NCBI RefSeq assembly: GCF_027409185.1
Contig: NC_084474.1
Location: 6,255,382-6,319,381, forward strand
DNA length: 64,000 bases
Origin: Cynocephalus volans
Lineage: Eukaryota; Chordata; Mammalia; Dermoptera; Cynocephalidae
Direction: 5' to 3'
The notes under the pieces were generated by a model. The model was not told the DNA's origin. It made no database searches and saw nothing but the letters and a program-made list of their open reading frames with translations. Of this stretch, positions 22,445 through 34,799 are shown one piece after another; the first letter of the stretch is position 1, and every line of letters begins with the position of its first letter. Made by a program: the position numbers and the translations under genes.

Positions 22445-23395
22445 TCATTTGGGCAAAGGACTTGAACAAATATTTTTCCAAAGCAGACATAAAAATGGCA
22501 AATAGACACACAAAAAGGCACTCAACATCACTAATCATCAGGGACATGCAAATTAAAAGTATTACGAGATATCATCTCACCAGTAAGGATGGTTATTATC
22601 AAAAAAAAAAAAAAAACCGAGATAAAAAATGTTGGCAAGGGTGTGGAGAAAAGGGCAGCCCAGTACACACTGTTGGTGGGAATGCAGATTGGTACAGCCA
22701 TCATGGAAAATAATGTGGAGGTCCCTAAAGAAATTAAAAATGGAACTACCATACAGCTCAGCAGTCCTTCTTGTTGGCGTATACCCAAAGGAGGTGAAAT
22801 AAATAACCACTTCGTAAAGATTTCTGCACTCCCAGGTTCATTGCAGCATTATTCACGATAATCAACATATGAAAACAACCTAAACATCCATTGACAGATG
22901 GATAGACAATGAAAATGTGGTATACAATGAGATATTATTCAGCCTTAAATAAGAAGATGTTTCCATTTGTCACAACAGGATTGGACCTGGAGGACATGAT
23001 GCTAAGTGAAATATGTCAGACACAGATTAAGAAGAAAAAAAAAATTGCGTTGATCTCATTTGTGAAATAAAAAAAAAAAAAGCTCAAATACACAGAGGCA
23101 AAAAATGAAACAATACTTACCATGGGCAGATGGTGGTAAGAAGGGGAAAGGTTCAAAGTATACAAAATAACAGATATGCATGAAAAACAAGTTTAGAGAT
23201 CTAATGTACAACATGAAGAATAAAATTAATAAAATTGTATTATTTTAGGGATTTTGGTTACATAAGTTGATTTTAGCTGCTCTTGCCACACAAAAATGAC
23301 ACTGTGAGATGACAGATATGTCAATCTTTTTCACTACAGTAACCATTTTAGTATGTTTATGTACCTCATACCACCACGTTGTAAACCTCTGACAA
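22445..23395 (+). mobile_element. L1 3' end, 5'-truncated
   Basis: ORF2 C-terminal text in sense: GGGCAAAGGACTTGAACA, AAAAAGGCACTCAACATCACTAATCATC, a GGTTATTATCA block followed by A16 (22601-22616), AATGCAGATTGGTACAGCC, and a GGATAGACAATGAAAATGTGG block. A 3' UTR follows and ends near 23395. The A16 and several indels break the frame (partial frames 22462-22713 and 22589-22861). Confidence 0.8.
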
Positions 23396-23410
23396 AGAAA
23401 ATAGCATTAG

Positions 23411-23900
23411 TGTGGCACCTAAAACAAAGCCAAGAGGCCACCTCAGCGTGAGCTTCAGGCACTGTTTAACTGAAACACTCTGAAACAGGTTTGGCCTAAA
23501 GCTGCCTTCGTACATGCTTTGAGTTTGAACGAAAGGCTTTTCTCTACATAGTGAAATGCAATCTAACTTGATATATAAACAGATAGGAACCTAACTGAAG
23601 GGTATCCCCTGTAAACAAGCAGTTGAGTCTCAGCCAATCATAGTAACTGAACCTTCAGCCAATCAGAAGCAGAAAGCTGCCAGACATGACCACATAAGGC
23701 AAACGCTGACTGTAGCCAATCAGGTTGCTTTTGGATGTCACTTCCTTTTCTCTAACTATAAATATGACCAGTGCATGTGGTGAGGTGGAACATTCTGAGC
23801 CATTTTGGTTTGGAGTAGTACCCAATTCTAGAATTATTAACCAAGTTTTCAATTATACTTTGTTTATCCTCAACGAGATGGTTGTTTACTTTGGTTGACA
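23411..23900 (+). mobile_element. Solo LTR, ERV1-like
   Basis: About 490 bp bounded by TGTGGCACC and GGTTGACA. It has four AGCCAATCA/CCAATCA motifs between 23630 and 23725 (CCAAT boxes, as in gammaretroviral-type LTRs), a CTATAAATATGACC TATA box near 23757, and a late TTTGTTTATCC region. No flanking duplication was confirmed, so ends are approximate and the class is inferred. Confidence 0.55.
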
Positions 23901-25069
23901 CCTTAAATATACACACAAAATTTCTGTTTTGAAAAATAGAGTGTCTATTGCCAACAGCACTGGCTGTCTAAATTTAACTATGCTCCCCCCAGAAATCAAA
24001 CACCAGCTAACTGGTTGAAAGTAAATATGCCAATTACTCTCTAGCTACCATATTCAAATCCTTAAGTCTCTTATCTAACAATAAAAAGTTGTTGCAACAA
24101 GAAAACTTTCACCATTTTTCATTTAACTAACACATGGCAAAAATACTACACGCAGTATTCAGAATGCAGTTTTTTTGTTCATTTTGTAGCTTTTAGGCTA
24201 TACTCTATAACATCCTCACTCTTCTGCAATTAAATTTTGCTTCCCTCAAATGAGTGACATTTATTTCCAAACTGATGTGCCAGTTATACTTGTTATGGAA
24301 CTTAAATATCACGAATATAATATGGACACAAGAAAAAGTGATCTCTCAAAGCCTGAATGCTTTGAAAAGATTTACTTGGGAAAAATTTTGGAGATTCAGT
24401 TTGTATAAAAATATGTTGAAAATTAGCTGTGCAAATGAAAAGACAAAAGATAGAAAATTATACGTGGATATTTAGAAGTATGCATTCATCTTGATTTATA
24501 AGTCTTTGTCTTCATTTCAGTAAAAGAGATTAAAATACGCAATTATTAATAATATGTATGGCTGTGTTTTTATGTGAGAAAAACAATGCTGACCTCCAAT
24601 GTGGACTTACAGTCACAGAAATGGCCTTGACCCTGTGTCAAAATATTCTCAATAAATAGCAACAAAAATTAGGTTATTTATTTAACAATTGAATGTATGA
24701 TTACTGCTTTAATTAGTCAACTTACAGGATGGATCATATCCCAGGAGAAGACCTCTAATGTATGAGACAACAAGTTCACTGGGCAGAGTGAAATAAGCAC
24801 AATGTATAAATAGGTATTTTGATAAGGAAACTGTACATAAAGTGTTATAGTTTATCCATTCACTTATAAGTTATAGTATGTACCTTATATGGTAAATAAA
24901 TGTACTGGTGTGGAGGTAAAATGACAAAAAAATATTTTAATAGGCAATTGGGAGTTGAAAGTACTCATTGAATTTTATTTATTGTTCAGGATAATAATGA
25001 AAAAGTGGATGGTTAAGGGTTAAAGATAATAAATATTCTCAAGAAAAATGATAAAAGCAATGATGTCTT
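23901..25069. other. Unassigned AT-rich sequence
   Basis: No supportable repeat, exon or RNA seen. Confidence 0.4.
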
Positions 25070-27239
25070 TCTGTTTCAGCTCCAACCTGTAAAGAGCATG
25101 TGTGTCATTGCTCCTGCCCTTATAAGAAAAAAGAAGTTGAACACAGTGAAGATCAATGACTTAGGCCCATTAAAGCGTGGAAGTCCCATAGTAAACTGCC
25201 ACTCTGAAATTAGAGAGGTAGGTAAATCCAGAAAGTCACAACTGAGAACTGCTTGACTGGAGCAAAAACCACTGGAGCAATAAGCTGGTAAAAAGCACTT
25301 CAATGGTGATTTTAAAGAACACCTGACAGCTAAGTGTGCACTAGCTTGAAAGTAAGAAATTCCTGGAGGCCAAAGTCTTAGATGGGCCCCTGGACACTAA
25401 CAGATCTTACCTCCAGAAACCCATCATTTTCTCACAGTGAAAAGGCAAGAAATCCCTTATGGCAGAGGGAAGGGAAAAAGTAACAACTGTGAAATATGCC
25501 CAGAGCATTCTTCCTAATAAAGATCTAATTTTCAGGAGCAAAGACTTTACTAGAACCTTATATCCCACTTGTAGAAAAGATATTCCTCTGACACTGGTAC
25601 CCTCTACTCTACGTATCTCACCTGCCAGTTGGAGGGAAAGCTAAGAAACACTTGCAAAGTTCACAGTCCAAAGACATAGGCCCACTAAAATACCGAGACT
25701 TAATGATGAGATTATAGAATTTTCCCTCCTCCTCCATATCCTATTATCACACTAACAGGCCTCCAGTATAATAGTGAATTACAGGAACTGATGTTACCAA
25801 GATGGTGGAATAGACAACCCTCCTGTCCACCCCACCACACACACTCAAAAGGTGAACTTGTAGCTATTAAAACATAAAAGCTGTCATCTTGAAATCATTG
25901 GAACTTGAGGTAAAAGGAAGAGACCTGCTGTGTCTGTGAAGGAGTGGAAAGTCACAGTGAGCAGAAGGGATCATTCTAACTAGACCCAGCCTCAGATGCT
26001 CAAGCATGGCACAGCACATAGAGCAGCGACCACTCACAGAGCATCTGCCTGGACACAGTAAAGCTGCAGTAGTGCCCTTCGTGTGAAGCTACTTGGAGTC
26101 TGCAGAGGAGAGGGGTGCCATGACTGCATGATCCCATTTCCCAGGCCAGCAAAGTTGCTCTCAAGTTTTCTCTCTGCACCCACATAAGAAGGAGGGGTCA
26201 TTGTTGAGGACAGGACACAATCACCCAGAGGTCGGTAAGTCTTTTTGGGGAACTCATGTCAGGCTTGCCCCTTAGGAAATGTTTGCAGTTTTGGGAGGTG
26301 TGGGGGCTGATCCAACAGGAGTGCATCAGCGAGCAGGGCAGGTAGTTGATTTGCCTTCTAATCAGCATAGGCACCCCACAATGGAGACCAGTCAGAGTGA
26401 TAGAACTCCAGGGGGCACAGTTTGTGGAAAGACTTACTCCCAGAATTTGCACATGACCTAAAAGTGACTAAAAGGATGATAATTACAACCCAGTCCACAC
26501 AAAAAGATATTTTCACTCGGAGAAACAACAGCAAGGCAGCAATTTAGCTCAGGCAAAGAGTTCAACTTCCAGTTCCCACAGGAAGTTTTCCACAATCAGA
26601 AAACTAACTACAGGATGGCAAATTAGTTTCAGTGCAGGGTTTGAGTGATGGTAGCCATTAATCCACCATAGAATGGGAAAACAAACAAACAAGCAAGGAA
26701 AAACACAGACCAGAGGCAAAGTTCTGATATTGAGCAGTAAGATCTGACATCACCAAAAAACACCTGTAAAGCCTGAGAGAGGTAGCCATCTCATCAAATG
26801 CAAAGGCATAAATGTAAAGACATAAAGACTAAGAAAGAACAGCAAAATATGACACCACCATAGGAAAACAACAAAGCACCAGAAATGGACTCAGAACAGT
26901 GGATTAATAAAATGCCTAACAGAGAATTCACAATAATCTTCTTAAATATGTTCAGGGAGATGAAATAAAATACAAATTGAAAATGAAATGATATTTGGAG
27001 AACAGTCCAGGAACAGAGAAACTTGACACAGAAATACAACCAAATTTTAAAAATCAAATATAAATTCTAGAAATAAAAAATGCATGTTCTGAACTGAAAA
27101 AAATCAATAGAAAACTCAAATGGCAAACTTGATCAAACAGAGAATAGAATCAATAAGCTCAAAGACGGAACATACAAAATTATTCAATCAGAGAAGCAAA
27201 AAAAAAAAAAAAAAAGGAAAAGAAAGAAAGAAACTCAAA

Positions 27240-28550
27240 AAACATACATTGGGGAAAGGAAAGGACTGCCTCTTCAATAAATGGTGCTGGGAAAATTGGA
27301 CATCGATGTGCAGAAAAATGACACTGGACCTGTACCTCTCTCTGTATACCAAAATCAACTCAAAATGGATTAAAGAATTAAGTATAAGACCTGAAGCCAT
27401 AAAACTACTAAAAAGAAACATAGAAGAAGCACTTCAGGAAGTAGGACTCAACAAAGACATCATGAAGAAGACCCCAAAAGCAAAAGCAACAAAGAAAAAA
27501 TAAGCAAATTGGATTATATCAAACTAAATGTTTGTGAACTATGCATCCAACAAGAGATTAATATCCAGAATATACAAGGAACTCAAATAACTTCACATTA
27601 AAAAAAAAAAATCCAGTTAAAAAAAATGGACAAAGGAGCTGAATAGACATTTTTCAAAGGAAGACATACAAATGGCTAACAGGTATATGAAAAAATGCTC
27701 AACATCATTAATCATTAGAGGAATGCAAATCAAAAGCACATTGAGATATCATATCACCCCTGTTAGAATAGTTATTATCAAAAAGACTGATAATAACAAA
27801 TGCTGGCAAGGATGTGGAGAAAGGGAAACTCTTCTACACTGTTGGTGGGACTGTAAATTAGTGCAGCCACTATGGAAAACAGTATGGAAGTTTCTCAAAC
27901 AACTACAGATAGATCTACCATATGATCCAGCAATCTCATTTCTGGGTATATACCCAAAGGAATGGAAATTATTGTGTCAGAGATACATACACTCCCATGT
28001 TCTTCACACTTTTATTTTCAATAGCCAAGATATGGAACCAACCTAAATTTCCATTGACGGATAACTGGATAAGGAAAATGTGGTATGCACACTAAATGGA
28101 ATACTACCAGCTATAAGAAAGAATGAAATTCTGCCATTCTCAGCAACATGGATGAACATGGAGAAAATTATGTTAGGTGAAAAAAGCCAGGCCCAGAAAG
28201 AGAAATACCGCATGTCCTCACTCAAAACTGTGTGCTAAGAAAGAAGGAAATAAAGATAGACAGACCACAATAATATGTTAAACTTTCAGAATGAGAGAAC
28301 AGACCTATGGTTACTATAATTGGGAAAGAAGGAGGAGGAGGAGAGTTAGGGAGAAATTGAGTAAAAGACACATAAAGAATATTTATGATTTGTAATAATG
28401 AATATGTTAATAATATTGATTTGATCATCACATATTGTACACAAATACTGATAGTTAACACTATACTCCCAAAATATGTATAATCAATTCTGCTTCAATT
28501 AAAAAGATAAATTAAATTAAATAATTAAATTTAAAAAGAGAAAAAAACAG
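27240..28550 (+). mobile_element. 5'-truncated L1 nested in ORF1 of the older L1
   Basis: Text jumps from ORF1 to ORF2 C-terminal sequence (GGACTGCCTCTTCAATAAATGGTGCTGGG ... GGAATACTACCAGC), then a 3' UTR and an A-rich tail. ORF1 text of the host L1 resumes at about 28560. A frame of 124 codons (27672-28046) is an ORF2 C-terminal remnant with the CWWDCK-type tail block. The long A/AG runs at 27197-27235 obscure the target duplication. Confidence 0.75.
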
Positions 28551-29336
28551 AAAACAAAACAGAATTGCATCAGTTATAGGACTCACTCAGGTAAAGTAAT
28601 GTATATGTAATTGGCATACCTTAAGGAGATGAAAAAGGAACAGACCTAGAAAGCATGTGTAAGAAAATTACAGCTGAAAATTTCCAAAGTATCGAGAAAG
28701 ATGACAAGATGCCAGTATCTACTACAGGAAGCTCAGAGGTTGCCAATCAAATTCAGTCTTAAAAGCAACACCCCAAGGCACAACATAATCAAATTATCAA
28801 ATCCAAACACTAAGCAAGAATAAAAAACGCAGCAAGAGAAAAGAAACATATAACATTCAACAGTGCTCCAACACATCTCTCAGCAGATTTCTCAGTAGAA
28901 ACCCCATGGGCCAGGAGACGGTGGAATAATATAATATATACAAAGTGTTGAAGAAAAAAGACTGTCAGCAAAGAATTCTGTACCCAACGAATATAACCCT
29001 CACATATGAAGAAGAAATAAAGTCTTGTCCAAAGAAACAAAAGCTACAGCTACGAGAACTCATCAACACTACAACCGACTTATAAGAAATGCTAAAGGGA
29101 GTTCCTTTAGTTAAAAGAAGACAACACTAAAGTGAGACAAGAAAACATTTGAAGGTACAAAATTCACTAGTAAATTGGTTTACTGGTGTTCAGTAATTTA
29201 TTAATATTCAGACAACCTGAGAATACTCAAAGATTCTAAGGTTGATGAACAAACTACTTATATCCTTATTATGAAGGCTGAATGGCAAACCAAACAAGGT
29301 AATAATAAATTTTATAACCATATAAGAGATAGGCAA

Positions 29337-31327
29337 TGCAGTGGACTGAATTATGTCCCCCCCAAATTCATTGAAGCTTGAATTTTAGCCCCCAAGTTTT
29401 AAGTATTAGAAACTTAGCCCCTACTGTGACTGTTAAGAGGATGGGAAATCCTATTATGGTAATTGAAAGGTGGAGCCTTGAGGAGGTGATTGGATTGTAG
29501 GACTGTGCAGTAGTGAATGGATTAAAAATGGTGGTCGGGGGTGTGGTTCTGAGGGTGTTAAAAGAAAAAGAAATTCTCTCTCTGTTTCTCTGCTGTCTGC
29601 TTCCACCATCTTGCAATGTGAGACTCCTGGGTCACTGTCAGCACCACCAGATGGACTTTGGACTTCCCAGCCATCTGGAACTTTGTGGAAGTTGGAACTT
29701 AAGAGTGTGAATCAGAGTATATGGTGGAAGAAATTTCTAAGCAGCAAAGCATTAAGGAAGCTGCGTGGCTACTTGTAACAGCCTATGTTGAGTTATGGTG
29801 GCAGAGGCATGACATAAAGCCAGAATTTAAAAGGGAAGCAGAGTATAAAGAATTGGAAAATTTGCAGCCTGGCCATGTGGTAGAGAAGCAGAGAGAATTT
29901 TCAGAAGAAAACTTTGGCGATACTAATAAGACTGACACAAAAGTGTGGGATTATCAAGAAAAGGGGAATAAGGCCCTGAAGACATTGCAGAATGCTCTGG
30001 GACCAACTCTCCCAATTCAGGACCAAAGGCCTAGGGAGACAGAATGGTCTTGTAGACCAGGCCTGAGGCAACCTCCACAGGCTCACTGCCCAGGGCCACC
30101 TCCAAAAGCTGATTCTAGCACCAGCACCCCAGCTGCTTTGGCTGCTCCAGCTATGGCTAAAATGGCCCCAGGTGTGTCCCATAGTTTCAGAAAATACAAG
30201 CTAGAATTCTTTGTGATGGCTATGTGGAGTTAGGTCTGTAGGCTCACAGAATACCAGAGCTCTGAAGGCTTGGGAGCCTCCACCCCAATTTCAAAGGATG
30301 TATGGAAAATCCTGGGGACCCAGGAAGAGATCTTTCACAGTGGAGGATTCACTACAGATGGGCTTTGCTAGAGCAATTCCAAAAAGGAAATGTGGGGTCA
30401 GAGTTGCAGCAGAGAAACCCCATCAGTGCCATGACTAGTGCAGCTGTGGGAGTGGGACTGCATGGAGACCCCAGAATTGTGGAGCTACCAGCATGCGACA
30501 CCAGCCTGCAGGAACTGAAGCATCACCTGAGACCAAGAAAGCCCTAGAATCAGAGCTGTCTGAGTTCTTGGGGACCCAACCCCCACACCGATGTGCAGAG
30601 GACATCAAACATGGTGTCAAGGTACATGATTCATCAGCTTCAAGATTTAGTGCCTGCTCTGCTGGGTTTCAGACTTGCTTGGGACCTGTTACCCCTTCCT
30701 TTTGGCCTATTTCTCCCGTTTTGAATGGGAATATGTACCATATGCTTTTCCCACCATTGTATCTTTGACGAAGATAATTTGTTTGACTTCACAGATGGGA
30801 CTTTGAATTTTGGACTTCTGAATTGAAACAAGTTAAGACTTTACAGATGAAATGAATGTATTTGCATGTGAAAAGACTTGAGTTTTGGGGGGCCAAGGGC
30901 AGAATGTAGTGGATTGAATTATGTCCTCCCAAACCTCATTGAAGTTTGAATTGTGTCCCGTAAGTTTTATGTATAAGAAACTTAACCCCCACTGAGGATG
31001 GGAAATCCTATTATAGTAAATGAAAGGTGGGTCCTTGAAGTAGTGATTAGGTTGTAGGACCATGCTATAGTGAATGGATTAATATTGGTGGTCAGGGGCG
31101 TAGTTCTGAGGGCTTTAAAAGAAGAGGACAGTCAGTCTTTCTCTCTCTCTTTTGCCCACTCTGCTTCCACCATCTTACAATGTGAGATCCCTGGGCCACT
31201 GTCACCACCACCAGATGGACTTTGGACTTCCCAGCCTCAGAAACTGTAAGCAATAAAATATGTTTTTCTTTATAAATCACCCAGTTTCAGGTATTCTGTT
31301 TTAAGCAACAGAAATGGGCTATTAAAA
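29337..31327 (+). mobile_element. MaLR (MST/THE1-like) element A with internal region
   Basis: A non-autonomous ERVL-MaLR retrotransposon. The 5' LTR starts TGCAGTGGACTGAATT at 29337 but is cut near 29675 and joined to mid-internal sequence, losing the LTR end and PBS. The 3' LTR spans 30905-31327, preceded by a purine tract (GGGGGGCCAAGGGCAG, near 30885-30904). An exact 5-bp duplication GGCAA lies at 29332-29336 and 31328-31332. It sits inside the L1 of 25070-34795 and is the same family as 58260-60590. Confidence 0.85.
29721..30233 (+). pseudogene. MaLR gag-like ORF remnant (element A)
   Basis: A 170-codon frame from ATG at 29721, covering the MaLR internal region (EEISKQQSIKEAAW, LQPGHVVEKQREF) and passing into a Pro/Ala-rich part after about residue 100. 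MaLR internal regions encode only a degenerate Gag-like product; a function for it is not established. The same blocks occur in element B (59525-59890), which shows shared ancestry rather than selection. The true N-terminus is lost in the 5' deletion. Confidence 0.6.
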
Positions 31328-31949
31328 GGCAATATTAAAAATATAACTTGATACAACAAAATGTCAAAAAGTGGAGAGGAGAAACATCGAACTGTAGAGC
31401 TGGCTTTAGATTTATTCATTCTTCTTAGCAATCAAAGTTAGATTGTTATTCATTTAAAGTACAGTTATAACATTTATAGTTATAACAGATTTGTTTTACC
31501 TATAACAAGTTTTTTGTGAACCTCATGGTAATCACAACACTGAAACCTATAACAGACATATTAAAAATAAATAGTGAGAAATCAAAATATACTACTGGAG
31601 AAAACCACTTAATTACAGAGAAAGACAGGAAGACTGAATTTTTTAAAAAAGGATCTACAAAACAGAAAAAAATAATAAAATAGCAAGAAAAAGTTCCTAT
31701 ATATCAATAATACCTCTAAATGTAAATGGATTAAATGACCCAATTAAAAAAGCACAGAGTGGCTCAATGGATTATAAAATAAGAATCAACAATATGCTGC
31801 CTACAAGAAACTCATTTCACCTGTAAGGGCACACACTAACTAAAAATGAAGGGAGAGAAAAAGATATTTTATGTAAATGGAAATCAAAAAAGAGCAGGAG
31901 TAGCTATACTTGTATCAGATGAAATAGACTTCAAGTGAAGGAAAGTAAA

Positions 31950-31968
31950 ACAACAACAACAACAACAA
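31950..31968. repeat. (CAA)n microsatellite
   Basis: About six CAA units inside the L1 endonuclease region, interrupting the ORF2 frame. Confidence 0.8.
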
Positions 31969-34799
31969 AAACATGAGGAAGGCTATTATATAATGATACA
32001 GGTATAAGTCCAGCAAGAGGATATAACAATTATAAATATAATGCACCCAATACCAGAGTAATCATATATATAAAGCAATCACTATTAGACCTAATGTAAG
32101 AGACAGACTCCAATACAATATTTGGGGACTTTCGGGAAAGGACAGATCATCCAGACAGAAAATTATCCAGGAAACATCAGAGTTAATCTCTACTCTAGAC
32201 CAATTAGACCTAAACATACATTCATAGAACATTGTATCCAACATTTGCAGAATGCTCATTTTTTCTCAGCAGCACCTGGAACATTCTCTGGCATAGACAA
32301 TATGTCACAAAACAAATCTCAACAAATTTAAAACAAGTCTCAACAAGTTTGAAGCAGAGTTGGTTTTTTGAAAAGATCAAGATTGATAAATTTTAAATTG
32401 GACTAATGAAAAAAAAGAGAGAAGACTCAAATAAATAAAAGCAGAAATAAAAATTGAGACATTCCAACTGATATCACAAAAATAGAAAGAATCTAAAGGG
32501 ACTATTATGAATAACTATACACTAACAAACTGGAAAACCTAGAAGAAATAGATAACTTCTCGGACACATATAACTTATCAAGGTTGAAATATAAAAAAGT
32601 AGAAAACCTAAGTATCAAAGGTTTGGATCCTCTTTGGGTTAGCTGCCAAAAAGAAAAAAAGAAAAATAAGGAAAACCTAATTAGACCAATACCAGAAATG
32701 AGATTAAAGCAGTAATAAAACTTCTCCCAGCAAAGATTCCAACAATACATTAAAAAGATCATTCACTGTGAATAAGTAGGGTTTATCCCAGGCATGCCCA
32801 GATGGTTCCACATGTATTTCCAACCCTTAACAGTTATAGTGGGGATTAAGCTTCAGTGAGGTGGGGGGGTAGGGGATCCAATATATAGCAATATATATAA
32901 ATAACCCTAAAAACTTCAACAAAAAATTCCTAGAACTAATAAATGAATTCAGTAAAGTGGCAGAATACAAAATCAAAACACAAACATCAGTAGCCTTCCT
33001 CTACACCAACAACAAAATAGCTGAAGAAGAAATCAAGAGAGTAATTTCATTCACAATAGTTACCACAAAAATAAAATAGCTAGGAGTAAATTTAATCAAA
33101 AAGGTTAAAGACCTATACAATGAAAACATGAAGCAATCATGAAAAAAAAAAATTTTGAGGACACAAGTAAATGCAAAGATATACCCTGTTCATGGGTTGG
33201 AAGAATTAATATCATCAAAATGTCCATATTACCCAAAGCAATCTATAGATTCAATGCATTCTCTATTAAAATGTCAATGACATTCTTTACAGAAATAAAA
33301 AAAACAATCTTAAAATTCGTCAAATTTGCATGGAATCAAAAAGAAGCCTATATGGTCAAATGTAATCTTAAAAAATAACAGAACTTAGGCATCATACTAC
33401 ATGACTGTATAAATGTATTATAAAGCCATAGTAATAAAAACAGCATGGTACTAGCATAAAGCAGACATACTGACCGATGGAGCAGAATATATAGCCCCGA
33501 TAAAAACTCATGAATTTAAAGCCAACTGATTTTTGACAAAGGTGCCAAAAATATACACTAGGGAAAGGACAGCCTCCTCAATAAATGGTGTGGGTAAAAC
33601 TGGATATCCACATGCACAAGATTGAAACCATACACAAAAATCAACTCAAATGAATTAAGGACCTAAATTTATAACCCAAACCGTGAAACTACTGGAAGAA
33701 AATTTAGGGAAAATGCTACACATGGTGGGAATGGACAGCACTTTTGTGAACAAGACTACAAAGGCACAGGCAACTAAAGCCAAAGTAGAAAAATGGCTGC
33801 ATATTAAACTAAAAAGCTTTGAACAACAAAGGACACAATCAAAATACTGAAGTGAAAAGCGACAGGATAGGAGAAAGTGTTTGCAAACTACACATCATAC
33901 TTGGACTAATATTCAGTATATATAAGGAACTCAAACAATACTATAACAAAAAACCCCAAATAACTCAATTAAAAATGGGCAAAGGATCTGAACAGATATT
34001 TCTTAAAAGGAGATACACGAATGCCCATCAGGCATATAATAAAAATACTCAACATCACCAATCATTATGGAATGCAAATTAAAACCACAATGAGATATCA
34101 TTTCACTTCAGTTAGAATGGCTATTATCAACAAGGCAAAAAATAACAAATACTTTTGAGGATATGGTATATCAGGAACTCTCCTACATTGTTGGTGGAAA
34201 TGTAAATTGGTACAACCATTATGAAAAATAGTACTGAGATTCCTCAGAGAACTAGAAATTTAAGTACCCTATGACCTAGCAATCCCACTGCTTGAAATCT
34301 ATATATCTAAGAGACACCTGCATCGCCATGTTCATTGCAACAATATTCACAATAGTCAAGAGATGGCATCAAACTAAATGCCTGTCAATGTATGAATGGA
34401 TGAAAAAAAAATTGTGGTATATATACACAATAAAATTCTATACAGATCTAAAAAAAAAAGGAAAAGAAAATACTGTCATTTGCAACAACATGGTTGGAAG
34501 TAGAAACTGTCATGCTAAGTGAAGTACACCAGGCCTAGAAAGACAAATACAGCATGACCTCCCTCATATGCAGAATGTAAAATAAGAGAAAGTGGTTATC
34601 ATAGAAATAGAGAGTAGAATAATGGTTATAGGAGGCCAGGCAGACCAGAGGGAGAGCAAGGTGGTAGACGAATGGTGGACTAATGGGTACAGACTATGCT
34701 GTCTATCCTAAGTGAATCAATGCACGGTATATGCATGTATTGAAACACTGTACCGCACACGTATGTAAAATTAGAGGTTAGTATTTTTCTTAAAGTCAA

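Larger units (their letters stand above)
25070..34795 (+). mobile_element. Old L1, nearly full span, with two nested insertions
   Basis: A sense L1. The 5' UTR spans 25070-26790 (GGAGCAATAAGCTGGTA, CTCCAGAAACCCATCATTTTCTCACAG, AAGATGGTGGAATAGACAACCC). ORF1 remnants are at 26790-27230 and 28560-29110 and share blocks with 44700-45600. The ORF2 endonuclease region is at 31700-32340. Much of RT is missing between 32340 and 32870, and ORF2 C-terminus plus 3' UTR run to about 34795. It is split by a second L1 (27240-28550) and a MaLR (29337-31327). Without inserts it is about 6.4 kb. Every frame is broken. Confidence 0.75.

Noticed and set aside
27120..27503. 127-codon lysine-rich frame as a protein
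   Set aside because: It spans the junction between old L1 ORF1 text and an inserted L1 ORF2 end, with an A-run in between; a chance chimera.
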